64,000 bases of DNA, from NCBI RefSeq assembly GCF_947242115.1, contig NC_074713.1:25137378-25201377 (forward strand), given 5' to 3'. This stretch comes from Biomphalaria glabrata (lineage: Eukaryota; Mollusca; Gastropoda; Planorbidae). A model generated the notes under the pieces. The model was not told the DNA's origin. It ran no database searches and was given only the letters and a program-made list of their open reading frames with translations. Each line of letters begins with the position of its first letter. Position 1 is the first letter of the stretch. Position numbers and translations under genes: made by a program. Shown in pieces: positions 33,701 through 45,233 of the stretch.

Positions 33701-36700
33701 GTAAACAGAAGGTAAACCTATATAAAAAATTTAAAGAAACTAATGCAGAAAGAGTTTACAAAAAGTATACAAAAATTAAACACTTAACCCAAAAAGTAAG
33801 CAGACAGCTGCAGAGTGAATACATAAACAATGTAATATCTAAAGATAACAACAAAAACCTATGGTCATACATTAAGTCTAAGAAAATGGAAACAACAGGC
33901 ATAGCGCCATTAAAAGATGAACATAACATAATACATAATGATAATGAAACTAAAGCAAACATCCTAAACAAATACTTTGCATCAGCATTCTCAGCCCCAG
34001 GAGACAAAGACATATTACTGAATTTGAGCCAAGTAAACAACATAGAAGATATAGTAGTACAAGAAAATAGAATTCAAAAACTATTAGCCAACACCAAACC
34101 AAATAAAGCTTCTGGACCTGATGGTATTCCAGCTAGATTACTCAAAGAACTAAGCAATGAGCTAGCCCCAGTGTTCAAAATACTCTTTCAGGCTTCACTT
34201 AACCAGGGCAGAGTACCAAAGGACTGGAAAGAAGCTAATGTCACCCCCCTATTTAAAAAAGGAGAAAAATCTGACCCAGGAAACTACAGACCAGTATCAC
34301 ATACCAGCATCACATGTAAAATCCTAGAACACATAATATGTAGCAACATCATAAACCACTTAGACAAACATAATGTCCTCACACCATACCAACATGGCTT
34401 TAGGAAATATAGATCATGTGAAACACAACTAATAGGACTAATTGATGATTTTTCAAAAGGTTTAGATAATAGTGAACAAATAGATGCTATCTTACTAGAT
34501 TTTTCTAAGGCTTTTGACAAAGTACACCACCATAGTTTGCTTAAAAATTAAAATATTTTGGCATTAATGGTTCACTGCATCAGTGGATTAAAGATTTTCT
34601 GATAGGGAGAGAACAAACTGTAATAATAAATGGCTCTAAATCAACACCAATAACAGTAAACTCAGGTGTACCACAAGGAACAGTATTGGGTCCACTACTA
34701 TTTTTAATTTACATAAATGATTTACCTAATTGCATTACTTCAGGAACAAAAGTCAGATTATTTGCAGACGATTGCATAATATATAGAACAATAAAAACAA
34801 CACAGGACACAGATATTTTACAAAGAGAATTAGATGAATTACAGAAATGGGAATCAAATTGGAGCATGTCTTTCCACCCAGAAAAATGTCAGTTGTTAAG
34901 AGTAACAAAAAAACTAAAACAAATTAATTCCACTTATCTTATTCATGGCAAACCAGTAACACAGACTAAAAACGCAAAATACCTAGGTGTTATAATAAAT
35001 GAAAAACTATCATGGAATCCACATATTGATGAAACTACAAAAAAAATCAAACAAAGCATTGGGATTTATTAAAAGAAATTTCTATAAATCAAATAAGAAC
35101 ATAAAACTAAAATGTTATTTAACCTTGGTTAGGCCAATAATAGAATATGCATCCTCCGTTTGGGACCCCTCAACTCAAGAAAACATTAAAAAACTGGAAC
35201 AGACACAAAATAGAGCAGTGAGATTCATAACAAACGAATATTAACATTTCACTAGAGTAACACCTTTAGTAAAATCACTAAATTTAGAAAGCCTTCAAGA
35301 CAGAAGGCTCAAAAGTAAAGTAGCAATCATACATAAAACACTGAACCATAATCTTCAAATACAAAAACAAAATTTAATAAAATACTCTGAAAGACACAAA
35401 GATAAAGGCACATTCCTCGTCCCATATGCTAGGACAAATTTGTACAAACACTCCTTCTTCCCTAGTGCTATTAGAGCATGAAATGGGTTGCCTGAGCTAG
35501 CCAGGAAAACCAGTGACTTGGCTGAATTTAAGTCATTGGTTAATATGCATGACTAAATGCATGATGCGTAGGACGTAATCATCTTCTTTTTTGAAGTAAC
35601 GTCTGTATTATATAAGATAAAGTTACTAAATTTATTATAATAACTTCATTAAGATCAGCTAGACATGTGTACCTTTTCTACAAGAAAAAAACAACAATAA
35701 TAAAGCATATTTATAAAAATCTATCTAGTTATCATGCCTTCTGGGGAATCCATTTGTTTTTTGGACACTCCTGGCCATGCTGCATTCAGTGCTATGAGAG
35801 AAAGAGGAGCTCATCTGACAGACATTGTTGTACTAGTTGTGGCTGCTGATGATGGCGTGATGCAGCAGACTTTAGAATCAATACATTATGCTCAGGATGC
35901 TGGAGGTCAGAGTTTGCAGTCATCTTTTTACATTTCTTTTGTAGCCTATCTAAGCTTGAAGTGAGCAAATTTGAAACTTAATCATTAAAAAAAATATTTC
36001 TTAAAGATATTCTAAAGAAATTTCCTAAATATTCATTCTTAAATTGTTCTATTACTTCTAAATCAAAAGGTAATTGTTCTTTAATTGAATAATTTTCATC
36101 AGCAGTAGTAATTACATTAATTGATTGAATTGGACTATTAAAAATCTTTAGTAGCTTTCTTAAAATTTATCTTTAAATCAGTTCCTACATGATAATGTGA
36201 GATAATGTACCGTTGACCCCTTTATTCTCCTGGCTTTTTTATTTATCATACATTTATATGATGAAAATTGAGAATAATTTTTACATTAAATCATATTTAA
36301 ATGACAGGTACATATTAAATAAAAAGCTAAAGTGTAATGTGGAAGGGAGGGGCTAGTTAGTTTTCATTTTGATTTAATAAATATTTTGTAAACTTCTGTT
36401 GTTTTTATCCTCTGACAGTTCCAATAATTGTTGCAATAAACAAAATAGATAAAAACAATGCTGATGTGGTGAGTAAACATGTCTGTCAGCTTATAAATTT
36501 TAGAATTGCTTATTTTATTGGTGCATAGAAAAGATATGATTTTTACTTTGCTGAGCTGCCTCAGTTCTTCTTTAAAGAAAGCTAACTTATTGTGTGTCAT
36601 TTATACTAATATTAGACAGAGTTGCGGCAGGATAACTAGTGTAATGTAAACATTTTAACAACTTAATTTCAACAAAATTAATGTATATCATTTAAAATAT

Positions 36701-39700
36701 TGTACGAAGGTTTTAACTCTACCTATTCTTTTTTTATTTGTTTACTGACTATTCAAGGCCAGAACCAAGCAGATGTTATTGGAGCATGAGATACAGCTTG
36801 AGGAGTTTGGAGGGGATGTCCAAGTTGTGCCAATATCAGCACTCAAGGTCAGGATCAACATGGATTAAATTGAAAGTTCCCTTCTAAACCAGTGGATGTA
36901 TTGAGCTCACTCGTTTCTCAAACATATATTTTTACCTATAAGAGCTAGTTGGATTTGTGGACATTCAATTAAATTTGGTTCTCAAAATGCTCAATGAAAT
37001 TAAAATAATCTACCCTTTATTGATATTGAGAAAGAACAATGTATTGTGGGAAAATGAAACATACAGAATAGAAAATTATTTTGTTTTCATAATTTAAAAG
37101 GTTTTTAAAAATCTGCAAATTAACCTTTTTTCAGGGAACTAACTTGATGGAGCTACAAGAAGCCATTGTGACACAGGCAGAGCTGATGAATTTGAAGGGA
37201 GATCCAGTTGGTTTAGTAGAAGGGAGAGTTGTAGAAGCCAGAATTGATGAGAAACGAGGGTTAGTTGCTACTTTCTGAACACATTAACCAATATCAATAT
37301 TATCTAGGACTTTTTGTTGAAGAGTAGCAACTTTCACTTAATTATTTAAGACTAAAAATAAAAAAGGAACCAAAGTGTTAGCAAACATTTTGAAACACCT
37401 TCACTTAGTTTAACTTTGTCTCTAGAGCTGATCATTTGATTCAAATATTAATAGTTTTGACAGATGTTTGCAATTACATGAGAGTACACATTAGACTACT
37501 ATTATAAGAATTTAACAACAATGTTGACAAAAGACATTTCATTAAAATTTTTTTAAAGTTCTTTACTATCAGCATTTAGAATTCCTTCCTAAAAAAAATG
37601 CTTATCAATTTGTACCTTTTTTTTAAAAAATATATTTCTACTTCATACTTGGTCATATAAATGTAGATTGGAGATTTTCATCATTGGTGGATAACTATAA
37701 TCAGCTAGCTATGTGATGTACTCTGTGTACATAGAATATTAAGTGCTGATTAGCTATGTAATTTAGAAGATCTACAATACATTTTGTGCACTTTTTAGAA
37801 CTGTAAAATCAAATCTCTAAGCTCTTTTACTTGTAGCACAAATAATTTGTGTTTTGTAGTTGGCAACAGTGATCTTTTATTATAGCATCTTTGTTTAGAG
37901 TAAAAAATTGATTGCAGCATTACCCAGTAATTTTAACACTTTAAGTAGTTTAATTAGTTCGTATCAAGTGAATACTATTAACCAAAAACATTATTGTTAT
38001 ACATAGTCACATTTTATCCTTACACCTTTAAAATATTGGTTTGTAACTATTAATAAATTAAGGTGCTACAAACTCAAAAAAATCATGTTTTTATAGGCGC
38101 CTGGTGACGGCTGTTATCCAGAGAGGGACATTAAAAAGGGGTGACTACTTGATTGCTGGTACAGCCTGGGGCAAGGTAACGCTCTTAATACTTAAAATAC
38201 TTGAAGAGAAATTAGGAATTGTGCATAAAGCTTTATGCTTAATCCTGATTCTCTTTTTTCTCATCAAGGTGAGGGCAATGTTTGATGAGTTTGGTGATCC
38301 AGTTCAAGCTGCTCCACCCAGCACACCTGTTGAAATTTTGGGATTCCGAGAAATACCTTCTGCAGGTGATGAGCTTTTACAAGTCAAAACAGAGGTGAGT
38401 TTGTCAATAGTAAAATCAACTATGTAAGATGTATAGGATTATCATTACATGATGTTACACTAAGTGGCATATCTAAATATTTGGTATGATGAATTAAGTT
38501 TATAACTTATTAAATAGTTTTAGTTTATTGTTAAGACTTACATTTTCTATTAATAAAAGTGTGTTGTAGACTAGTAATAAGGTTTGTCTTGGGAGTCCAA
38601 AGATTTATGAGGAGTGCAGCTTTTAATGTGGCTACACAGCCCCATCTGCCACCCAACATATTTTGCTACATCTAGCACAGACATAATTATTGTCCGCCAG
38701 TGGTTGATTTAATTTCTCTTTTTGCCATCTATGTCTGACCTCAGCAAGGGATTTTCTTTGGTCCCAAATGTGTATTCTGTGGCCTTTGTCTTGTTCAGAA
38801 GCTGCCTGCAACCAGGTGCTCTCTTCCATGTCAGCTAAAACAAGTTGGTGCCTAAGGTGGTCTTAAAACATTTCGTGGGGCATCTCTGTTACCTATTCCA
38901 TCTTTCAGCTCACCAAAGAAGACTTCCTATGCTCACCCCCAATACAGGATTAGTGCCCTGCACAGTGTAACTGTTGGACCATAAGAAGTCCCTCTGTACT
39001 GTCCATTTTCATTGATCTTTGGGGATGAGTAGGTTTTATTGGGTGACTTCTGGAACATGACTTGTTTTTCAGAGACTTATAGATAAACTAAAAGAGTCTG
39101 CAACATATTCAAATTCGATGACTGAGTTGGAGATGATGTTCAGTGTGAGGTAGTAGGGTTGTAGACTATAAAGCCAAAAAAAAGTGAATTCTTTAATTAA
39201 CATACCCTTTGTTGACATTTGTTTGAAGTGTAGCTTTCTATCCTTTGTAATACAGCATTGGCCTAAAAAAATTGTTTTGCAAACAATTGTGGAATAGTTA
39301 AAGCTTGTTAAGTAAACTTTTTAGAAATGAAACTTTCAAGTATTCTCAAACTTCTAGTCAGAACTCAAGTCAGTCATTGCTTGGCGCCAGGAACAGGAAA
39401 AGAAAAGGAAACAGATTGAGGACTACACTGTGATTGCAGAAAAACGAGAAGAGCACTTAAAGGACTACAGGACTGCATTGCAGGCTAGAAGAGAAAAGGG
39501 CATTCACAAGGAGAGAAGGAAAGGTCCTAGACCTAAAGAGATTGTTACTGACATTGATGATGTTCATTACTCAATGGTTCTTAAAGGTCAGTTATTCATT
39601 TATTATTATTATTATTACTACCCATTGGCTTCACCTGTTGATTTGTTCCCATTCTTAACATTGTTTATTTTGCTATGGACGCCTTCCATTTTTTTCTTAC

Positions 39701-42700
39701 TTAACAAAATTTAATGGACCCACCTAACTTTTTTACTTATAACAATATAAAGTTAAATACTCCTCTATACATTCCTTTGGTCAGCTAATTCTGGTATCTA
39801 TAATGTTGACTTGGACCAGCCATAAATTTGAATATCCCTTCCCCCCTTAACTTTCCTCCTTAACTAATAGAGCCTAGTCTTATTTACACTATATTCTTCT
39901 TCTTCTGCTTTTCAGTTCTTATTTGAAATATTTTATAAGCTCCATAATATTTTTTGTTTTGGGCTACTTGTTACATCCTGTAAATGCTCTCTCCCCCCCC
40001 CCCCCCACCTTTATGCTTTTTACCTTCAATAAAACTGCTCCCCTTTTGGCCAGTGTATACGTTTTAATTGGAATGGCCCGCTTGAAATCGCCCTCCCAAA
40101 CACATTCACTTCTAGCCTGTGAATTCTATATCATTTATCTCTCCCCCCCATCCCCCCATTTTTTTTTTTTTGCTCCACTGCAATTTCCTCAAAACACTTG
40201 AATTTTAGTATTTGTTACATCTACTTGGCACAGCCCAATTTATTACACCACCCCTCCAAAAAAGTTTTTCCTCATAAGTTGTTGTCTATGTACACTAATA
40301 TACATGTAATTTATTACAATATTTATAGACATATTGTTACTTATATATTGCTATTGACTAATTGAATGTGTTTGTTTTTTACACAGGTTTGAAATTTGTT
40401 AATGAATACATTTTAATAACACTTTACTGTATTCAGTATTAATAAAAAATGAAGTGGAATATTAATTTTGTACTTAAATATATAAATGGCATCTAATCTG
40501 AGCTTATTATTGAAACAAGATATATACATTTTGTATTTATTTATTTGAAGGTGATGTTGATGGTTCTGTTGAAGCCATTCTTGACACTCTGGATACCTAC
40601 CATTCCAAAAAATGCCACTTGGACATAATACATTATGGTGTTGGGGCAGTCACAGAATCTGATGTTGAAATGGCAGCAATATTTAATGGTAAAATCTTTA
40701 GTTATTAGGTTGACAGTTTTGATGGTTAGATATAATGACTTGCTTAAACTTGTTTGTTTTATTTTTATCAAGTACACTGCACTTTGGCAAGAAACTTAAT
40801 GCTGTTTCTTTCACATTTGCAGGGGATTTGTTTGCTTTCAATGTGATGGTACCAGTTAAAGTAGCAGAGTTGGCAAAAAGTAAAAAAGTTGTCATCAAGA
40901 AACATAACATTATCTACCGACTTTTTGATGACCTCATCAGCAGTATCAACAAAAAGTTGCCAAAAATTGAGGAACATGTTGTCACAGGTGACATTAAAAA
41001 AAAAGCAACTTAAATGCTAAGTATTTGAAAGTTAGTGTTTTCACTTCTGACTTAGATGACAATAAAAACATTGATGTCATCAGAAGCTGCATTGCTCAAA
41101 GTTGTCTGATACATTCAAATTAAGAAATCTCTTTAATTGATAAAGATATTCTAGCTGAAAGTGTTTTATTATACTGCTGGCTAGACCTAATGTATTACAG
41201 CATTATTGATATCTAGATTTTAAATTAAAAAAAAAACAAACAAGAAGTTAGTGAATGTAACTTAATATCCTATTGACTTTATTTTCATCACATCGCCTTG
41301 AGCTTACATTATGTTTTTTAACAGTGCTCTTTAAATTAAATTATTATTATTATTGATTTTTATATCTTTGTGACATAATGGTCTTGTGTTCTGTTACATT
41401 GGATTGTCTCAGGAGAAGCCAAAGTGTTGCAAGTATTCCAGGTCACCTTACCCAACAAAACCAAAGCTAATATTGCAGGCTGCCGCTGCACTAATGGTGT
41501 TATTTCAAAGAAACTTGGAATTAAAGTTTTGAGGAATGATGAAATTGTGTACACAGGTCAGTTTTATTAGACAGTGAAACCTAAAAGTATACAGGTCAGT
41601 TAGAAATCAGATGTGTAGCAGAGACCTGTAGGTTTACTTGCTGGTAGGTAAACCCCTGGAAACTTAGTTCTGTTCAATACCAGTCAACTTTTGGGAAAGT
41701 CTAGTTCTAGTTTGTTGGAAACATGACAAATCATTTGCTGACAAACTGTTCATGACATTAATTCACCTGACTATTTGCCCACCCAACAAATGGTTCACTT
41801 GGTTTACCAACAATCCATTCGTGACAAATGGTTCACTTGGTTCACCAACAATCCGTTCATGACAAATGGTTCACTTGTTTCACCAACAATCCGTTCATGA
41901 AAAATGGTTCACTGACATTGGCTCAGACAAATCATTCACTGGATAGTAACATTGTTAATATTATCATTACATAATCTATTTATTTAAAGTTATTCTATTT
42001 GTGTGTGTTTGCTTAGTTTTTTTCTTTAATCATATTGCAAGAACATTTTTCATTTCTCAGTGATAGTCTAGCAATGACAACCAAATCACAGACAAAAAAG
42101 ACACACACAAATATGTATCATATATAAATCATTATTAACTATAAGTTTATTCCACATTGAAATATTTTTTAAATATTGTTTTTCCAATTTAAATAAAAAT
42201 TAAGATTGAGTAAACTAGAACAAAAAAGTCAAAAGGTTGCCTATAATTAAGTGAGGGTCCATTCCAATAGTTCAGCTAGCTTGTTGTCGCAAGTATTTTT
42301 TTTTTTGAAATAATACAAACTTAAGTTATAATGTATCAAACCCCTTTATACATGTGCTTAGAATGTTAACAGTATGTTACATCTAGTGAACAATTTGTGA
42401 AGCAATAGTCATGAACCAATTGTCAGTGATCTTTTTGTCATAAACCAATTGTTGGTGAACCAGTTGTTGATAATGACATTGGGTGAACCATTGTTCAATG
42501 GAATGAATTGTCAGGTGAAAGAATTGTTGGTGAACAGTAAAATTCATAGCACATTTTTGTATTGTCTAAAAGTGCTACTTAAAGGTACCTTTCTCACCTG
42601 ATTTAAGCCAGGACACATGCTCTTCAAACTTGCACTAATAATAAAGCAACAGGGGAACCTGATTTTCAGGATTTTAGGTTTCATAACCATGTTTGTTACT

Positions 42701-43190
42701 AGCCTGAAAAAGTATTTTACACTTTGAAAAGATTTATAGATTTTTATCAATTATATGATGCAGAGATATATTCAGGTGTATGTACCCTTTGAAAGAATTT
42801 TTTGAGTTCTTTTTGAAATAGTTTTTAGACAAGAATAAAGAAAGGATAGAAAAAGAAAGGTAAATGCATTGGCATTACTTACACAGTGTCATGAACATTT
42901 ATAAACATTTTTAGGAATGTAAAAACTTTAATTGTATGTGAAGACATTTTTAAAAATGAATATCTAGAGTTTGAATTGAATGTGTGACTTAAATATGTCC
43001 ACACCTTGTGTCTGTAGGTAAGATGGTTTCCTTGAAGCATTTTAAGGAGGAAGTGGACTCCATCAAGAAAGAGCAAGAATGTGGCATTGGTATTGATGAC
43101 CCAAAGTTTGCTTTTGAGCCTCAGGATGTTATAACTACCTATGAAATCAAATTAGTGGATCAGGAGGTGGACTGGCAGCCGGGATTTTAA
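30751..43190 (+). CDS. MTIF2: mitochondrial translation initiation factor IF-2, 16 exons
   Basis: Exons: 30751-30972, 31110-31209, 32066-32128, 32552-32660, 32890-33050, 35729-35905, 36419-36468, 36758-36847, 37135-37259, 38097-38175, 38269-38394, 39358-39586, 40551-40688, 40823-40987, 41413-41556, 43018-43190. They total 2151 nt and 716 residues, close to vertebrate MTIF2. All borders are GT-AG and the phase is kept throughout. This GTPase brings formylmethionyl-tRNA to the small mitochondrial ribosomal subunit and promotes subunit joining. Motifs: G1 GHVDHGKTT (184-192), G3 DTPGHAAF (231-238), G4 NKID (285-288), G5 SALK (321-324). Domain II follows ([18 protein letters not shown]). A charged insert in exon 12 comes next, then the [11 protein letters not shown] and GDLFAFNV blocks of the C-terminal core, and the protein ends DWQPGF. 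Residues 1-70 are basic and probably form the mitochondrial leader. A poly(A) signal AATAAA lies at about 43302. Intron 5 carries a LINE. Confidence 0.96.
33370..35630 (+). mobile_element. CR1-like (Jockey superfamily) LINE, 5'-truncated, copy 2, in MTIF2 intron 5
   Basis: The first open stretch (33379-34551, 390 aa) starts at the end of the endonuclease ([13 protein letters not shown]). It continues through the RT fingers ([51 protein letters not shown]). A frameshift at an A run near 34545 moves to 34686-35072, which holds [13 protein letters not shown]-type and [10 protein letters not shown] motifs. A second shift at an A run near 35040 moves to 34999-35244 ([31 protein letters not shown]). 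A premature stop replaces Trp in the AIRAWNGLP-type motif near 35480. The 3' end has GTAGGACGTAATCATC, TTTTTTGAAGTAACGTCTGT and a TATAAGATAA end with no poly(A). Same strand as MTIF2. The 3' end lies about 100 bp before the exon 6 acceptor. Confidence 0.93.
38560..39175 (-). mobile_element. LINE 3' end fragment, antisense in MTIF2 intron 11
   Basis: Minus-strand pieces include [20 protein letters not shown] and a terminal zinc-knuckle-like [11 protein letters not shown], matching the usual LINE C-terminal order (...W......, then F.C..C.R.C...GL). Upstream pieces show [19 protein letters not shown]-type sequence (a GEL..G.R..G.P..R block). Many stops. Too decayed to place in a clade. Probably related to the fragments at 1.5 and 27.3 kb. 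Confidence 0.65.
41745..42545. repeat. inverted-arm minisatellite element in MTIF2 intron 15
   Basis: The left arm has four 38-bp units (at 41791, 41829, 41867, 41905) of the form TGGTTCACTTGGTTCACCAA followed by CAATCCGTTCATGACAAA. The right arm (42395-42545) carries the same vocabulary in reverse complement: ATTGTTGGTGAACCAGTTGT, GGGTGAACCATTGTTCAATG, TGAAAGAATTGTTGGTGAAC. The outer ends also pair: CTGTTCATGACATTAATTCA on the left with the complement of the right end. This suggests a palindromic non-autonomous DNA element. Confidence 0.65.
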
Positions 43191-45233
43191 CACTTGGAAT
43201 ATTTATTAAGCAACTACTGGACTCGTGTGCAAAATTAAATGCATTTTGTTTTTGTAACATGTTGCAATGAAGCTTGTTTACATTTTTTTTTTAAAAACTA
43301 AAATAAAACAAACAAGTCTTGTTTTTATTTATTTATTATGACTGTTCAAATGTGAGTGGAAGATATCAATTATGCAGCATTGAAATAATTTAGCAGAAAA
43401 CATGGATGCTCAATCAGACATACTCAATCATAAAATTTTAAAACCCACAAAATCTGGCTAAAGGAATACTTTTATTCTATAGGATTTTGTCTTTGCTGAC
43501 AAAACTATTATTTTAAAAGCCAGAATCATTGACTTAACAATAAATGTTTTAAATATAGAACATGCTCATTACATAAAAATGACAAAGTTTTAGATGAAAT
43601 GAAATGTTTCAATTACATTGCCAATATTAAATTTAAGATTTCAATTTCATAAGCGTATGATTAAACATGGAATGCTTCAAACTCAAGATCATTGACATGA
43701 CATTTTTATTTAAAAATTTGTTTTTTTTTCTATTTCTAACCAAACATAAATGAAAACTGCTCAAGAAACATCTACACTGCATTCCACAATCAAATATTTG
43801 AAGGAACAATCAAGACACACACAATTTTTGAAATAAAAAAAATGGTAGCTATTTGAAATATTCATATAAAATAATATAAATAAATAAAAATTTATAGTGG
43901 GTTTTATTTCCAACTAAAACCATCTTTGCATATCAAATGTTTCTGATACAAAACTTGAAATCTTTCCACACCTGGCTCCAAATACACTCCTGTCATGAGT
44001 CCACTGGAGCAAGATGTCACTAAAACACTTATTAGAACTATAAACTGCATGGGAGGAAAAAAATTATCATTCAAACAGCAGCTTGGGAATAAATTCAATT
44101 TCCTTTAGCTTAGAAAAGTTTTTTTGACTGGAGGTTTAATAAGGGTTACGTTTGGTCAACTAATGACTCGAATAGCTCAGAAAGTCTTTTTGTTAGTGTT
44201 AACATACCAAATACTAATTGTGCATTAATGAAATCTTATAGTGTGTTTTTAATTGGTTGTTTACCATACTTCAAACTAACAGCTAAATGTTGTTTTAATT
44301 ACTTTGCTTTTTAGTTCTGAAGAGCTATATTAGATTTTACTACTTGGTTGTTCAATATAAAATGGGGAGAAAAAATAAAAATTTTGCAATAAAATGTGTG
44401 AAGAATATATTGTCATAATTTAAAAACTGACACAGACAAAAGTCAAAACACACACTAATACACATAGCATTAAAAATACAAACATTATTTCTTTACAATG
44501 CATATATAATTATTACAGTTGATAAATGTAACTTAGGATGGCAAATTATTCAGAAAGAATAAATGTAAAACAATTACTGCTTTATAAATACAAAGATAAA
44601 GGACATTTATTTTAACATGCTAAGAAGAGTCCCTTTCTAGCCTATTTAAAACCCTATACAATTTTTTTTTCAATCAGTTACCCTTTATAGCTGGATGGAC
44701 TAAAAATAGCACCTTCACTTTTTGGGTTGTACAATGCTATGAATACATTTTTAAATATGCATAGAGCATTGACTGTAAGTTAAAGAAAAACAAAAGGTCT
44801 GTACTTTACAAAAATCAGTGAAATGTTGTGAAGACATTGTAAAGAATGTATAATATTGGAAAAATAATAATTATCACAATGTATTCTTTTACACACACAT
44901 ACACAAAGCTATTCCAAGCTTATCTTGTCAGCTTGTGCATTAACAATCCTCTTTCACATGAGCACAAAGACAATGTTCACATAGCACCTCTTCAATAGGT
45001 CCTGAATTAAAACTTCTTAGATACCACACCGGTACTAATAATATTCCCATTGGAGTTTTGTCTACTGCATCAGGGTATCACTAAATACATTTCCTCTTTT
45101 GAGAGAAATGACATTAAGACTTTCCATATCCGTAAGCGAAATCAATCTTTATCCACAGAACAAAATATAACATGAAAACAAAATAACATGAAAAGTACAG
45201 ATACCGGCACAGTCAACAGACAAACAGGAAGTC
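43191..45233. other. tail-to-tail 3' region between MTIF2 and TMX1-like genes
   Basis: Contains the MTIF2 3' untranslated region with AATAAA near 43302 and, on the other strand, the probable long TMX1 3' untranslated region. AT-rich with no recognised gene or repeat. Confidence 0.5.

Noticed and set aside
30751-43190. Bacterial infB transferred into the genome
   Set aside because: Sixteen introns and the overall sequence fit the ordinary nuclear gene for mitochondrial IF-2.
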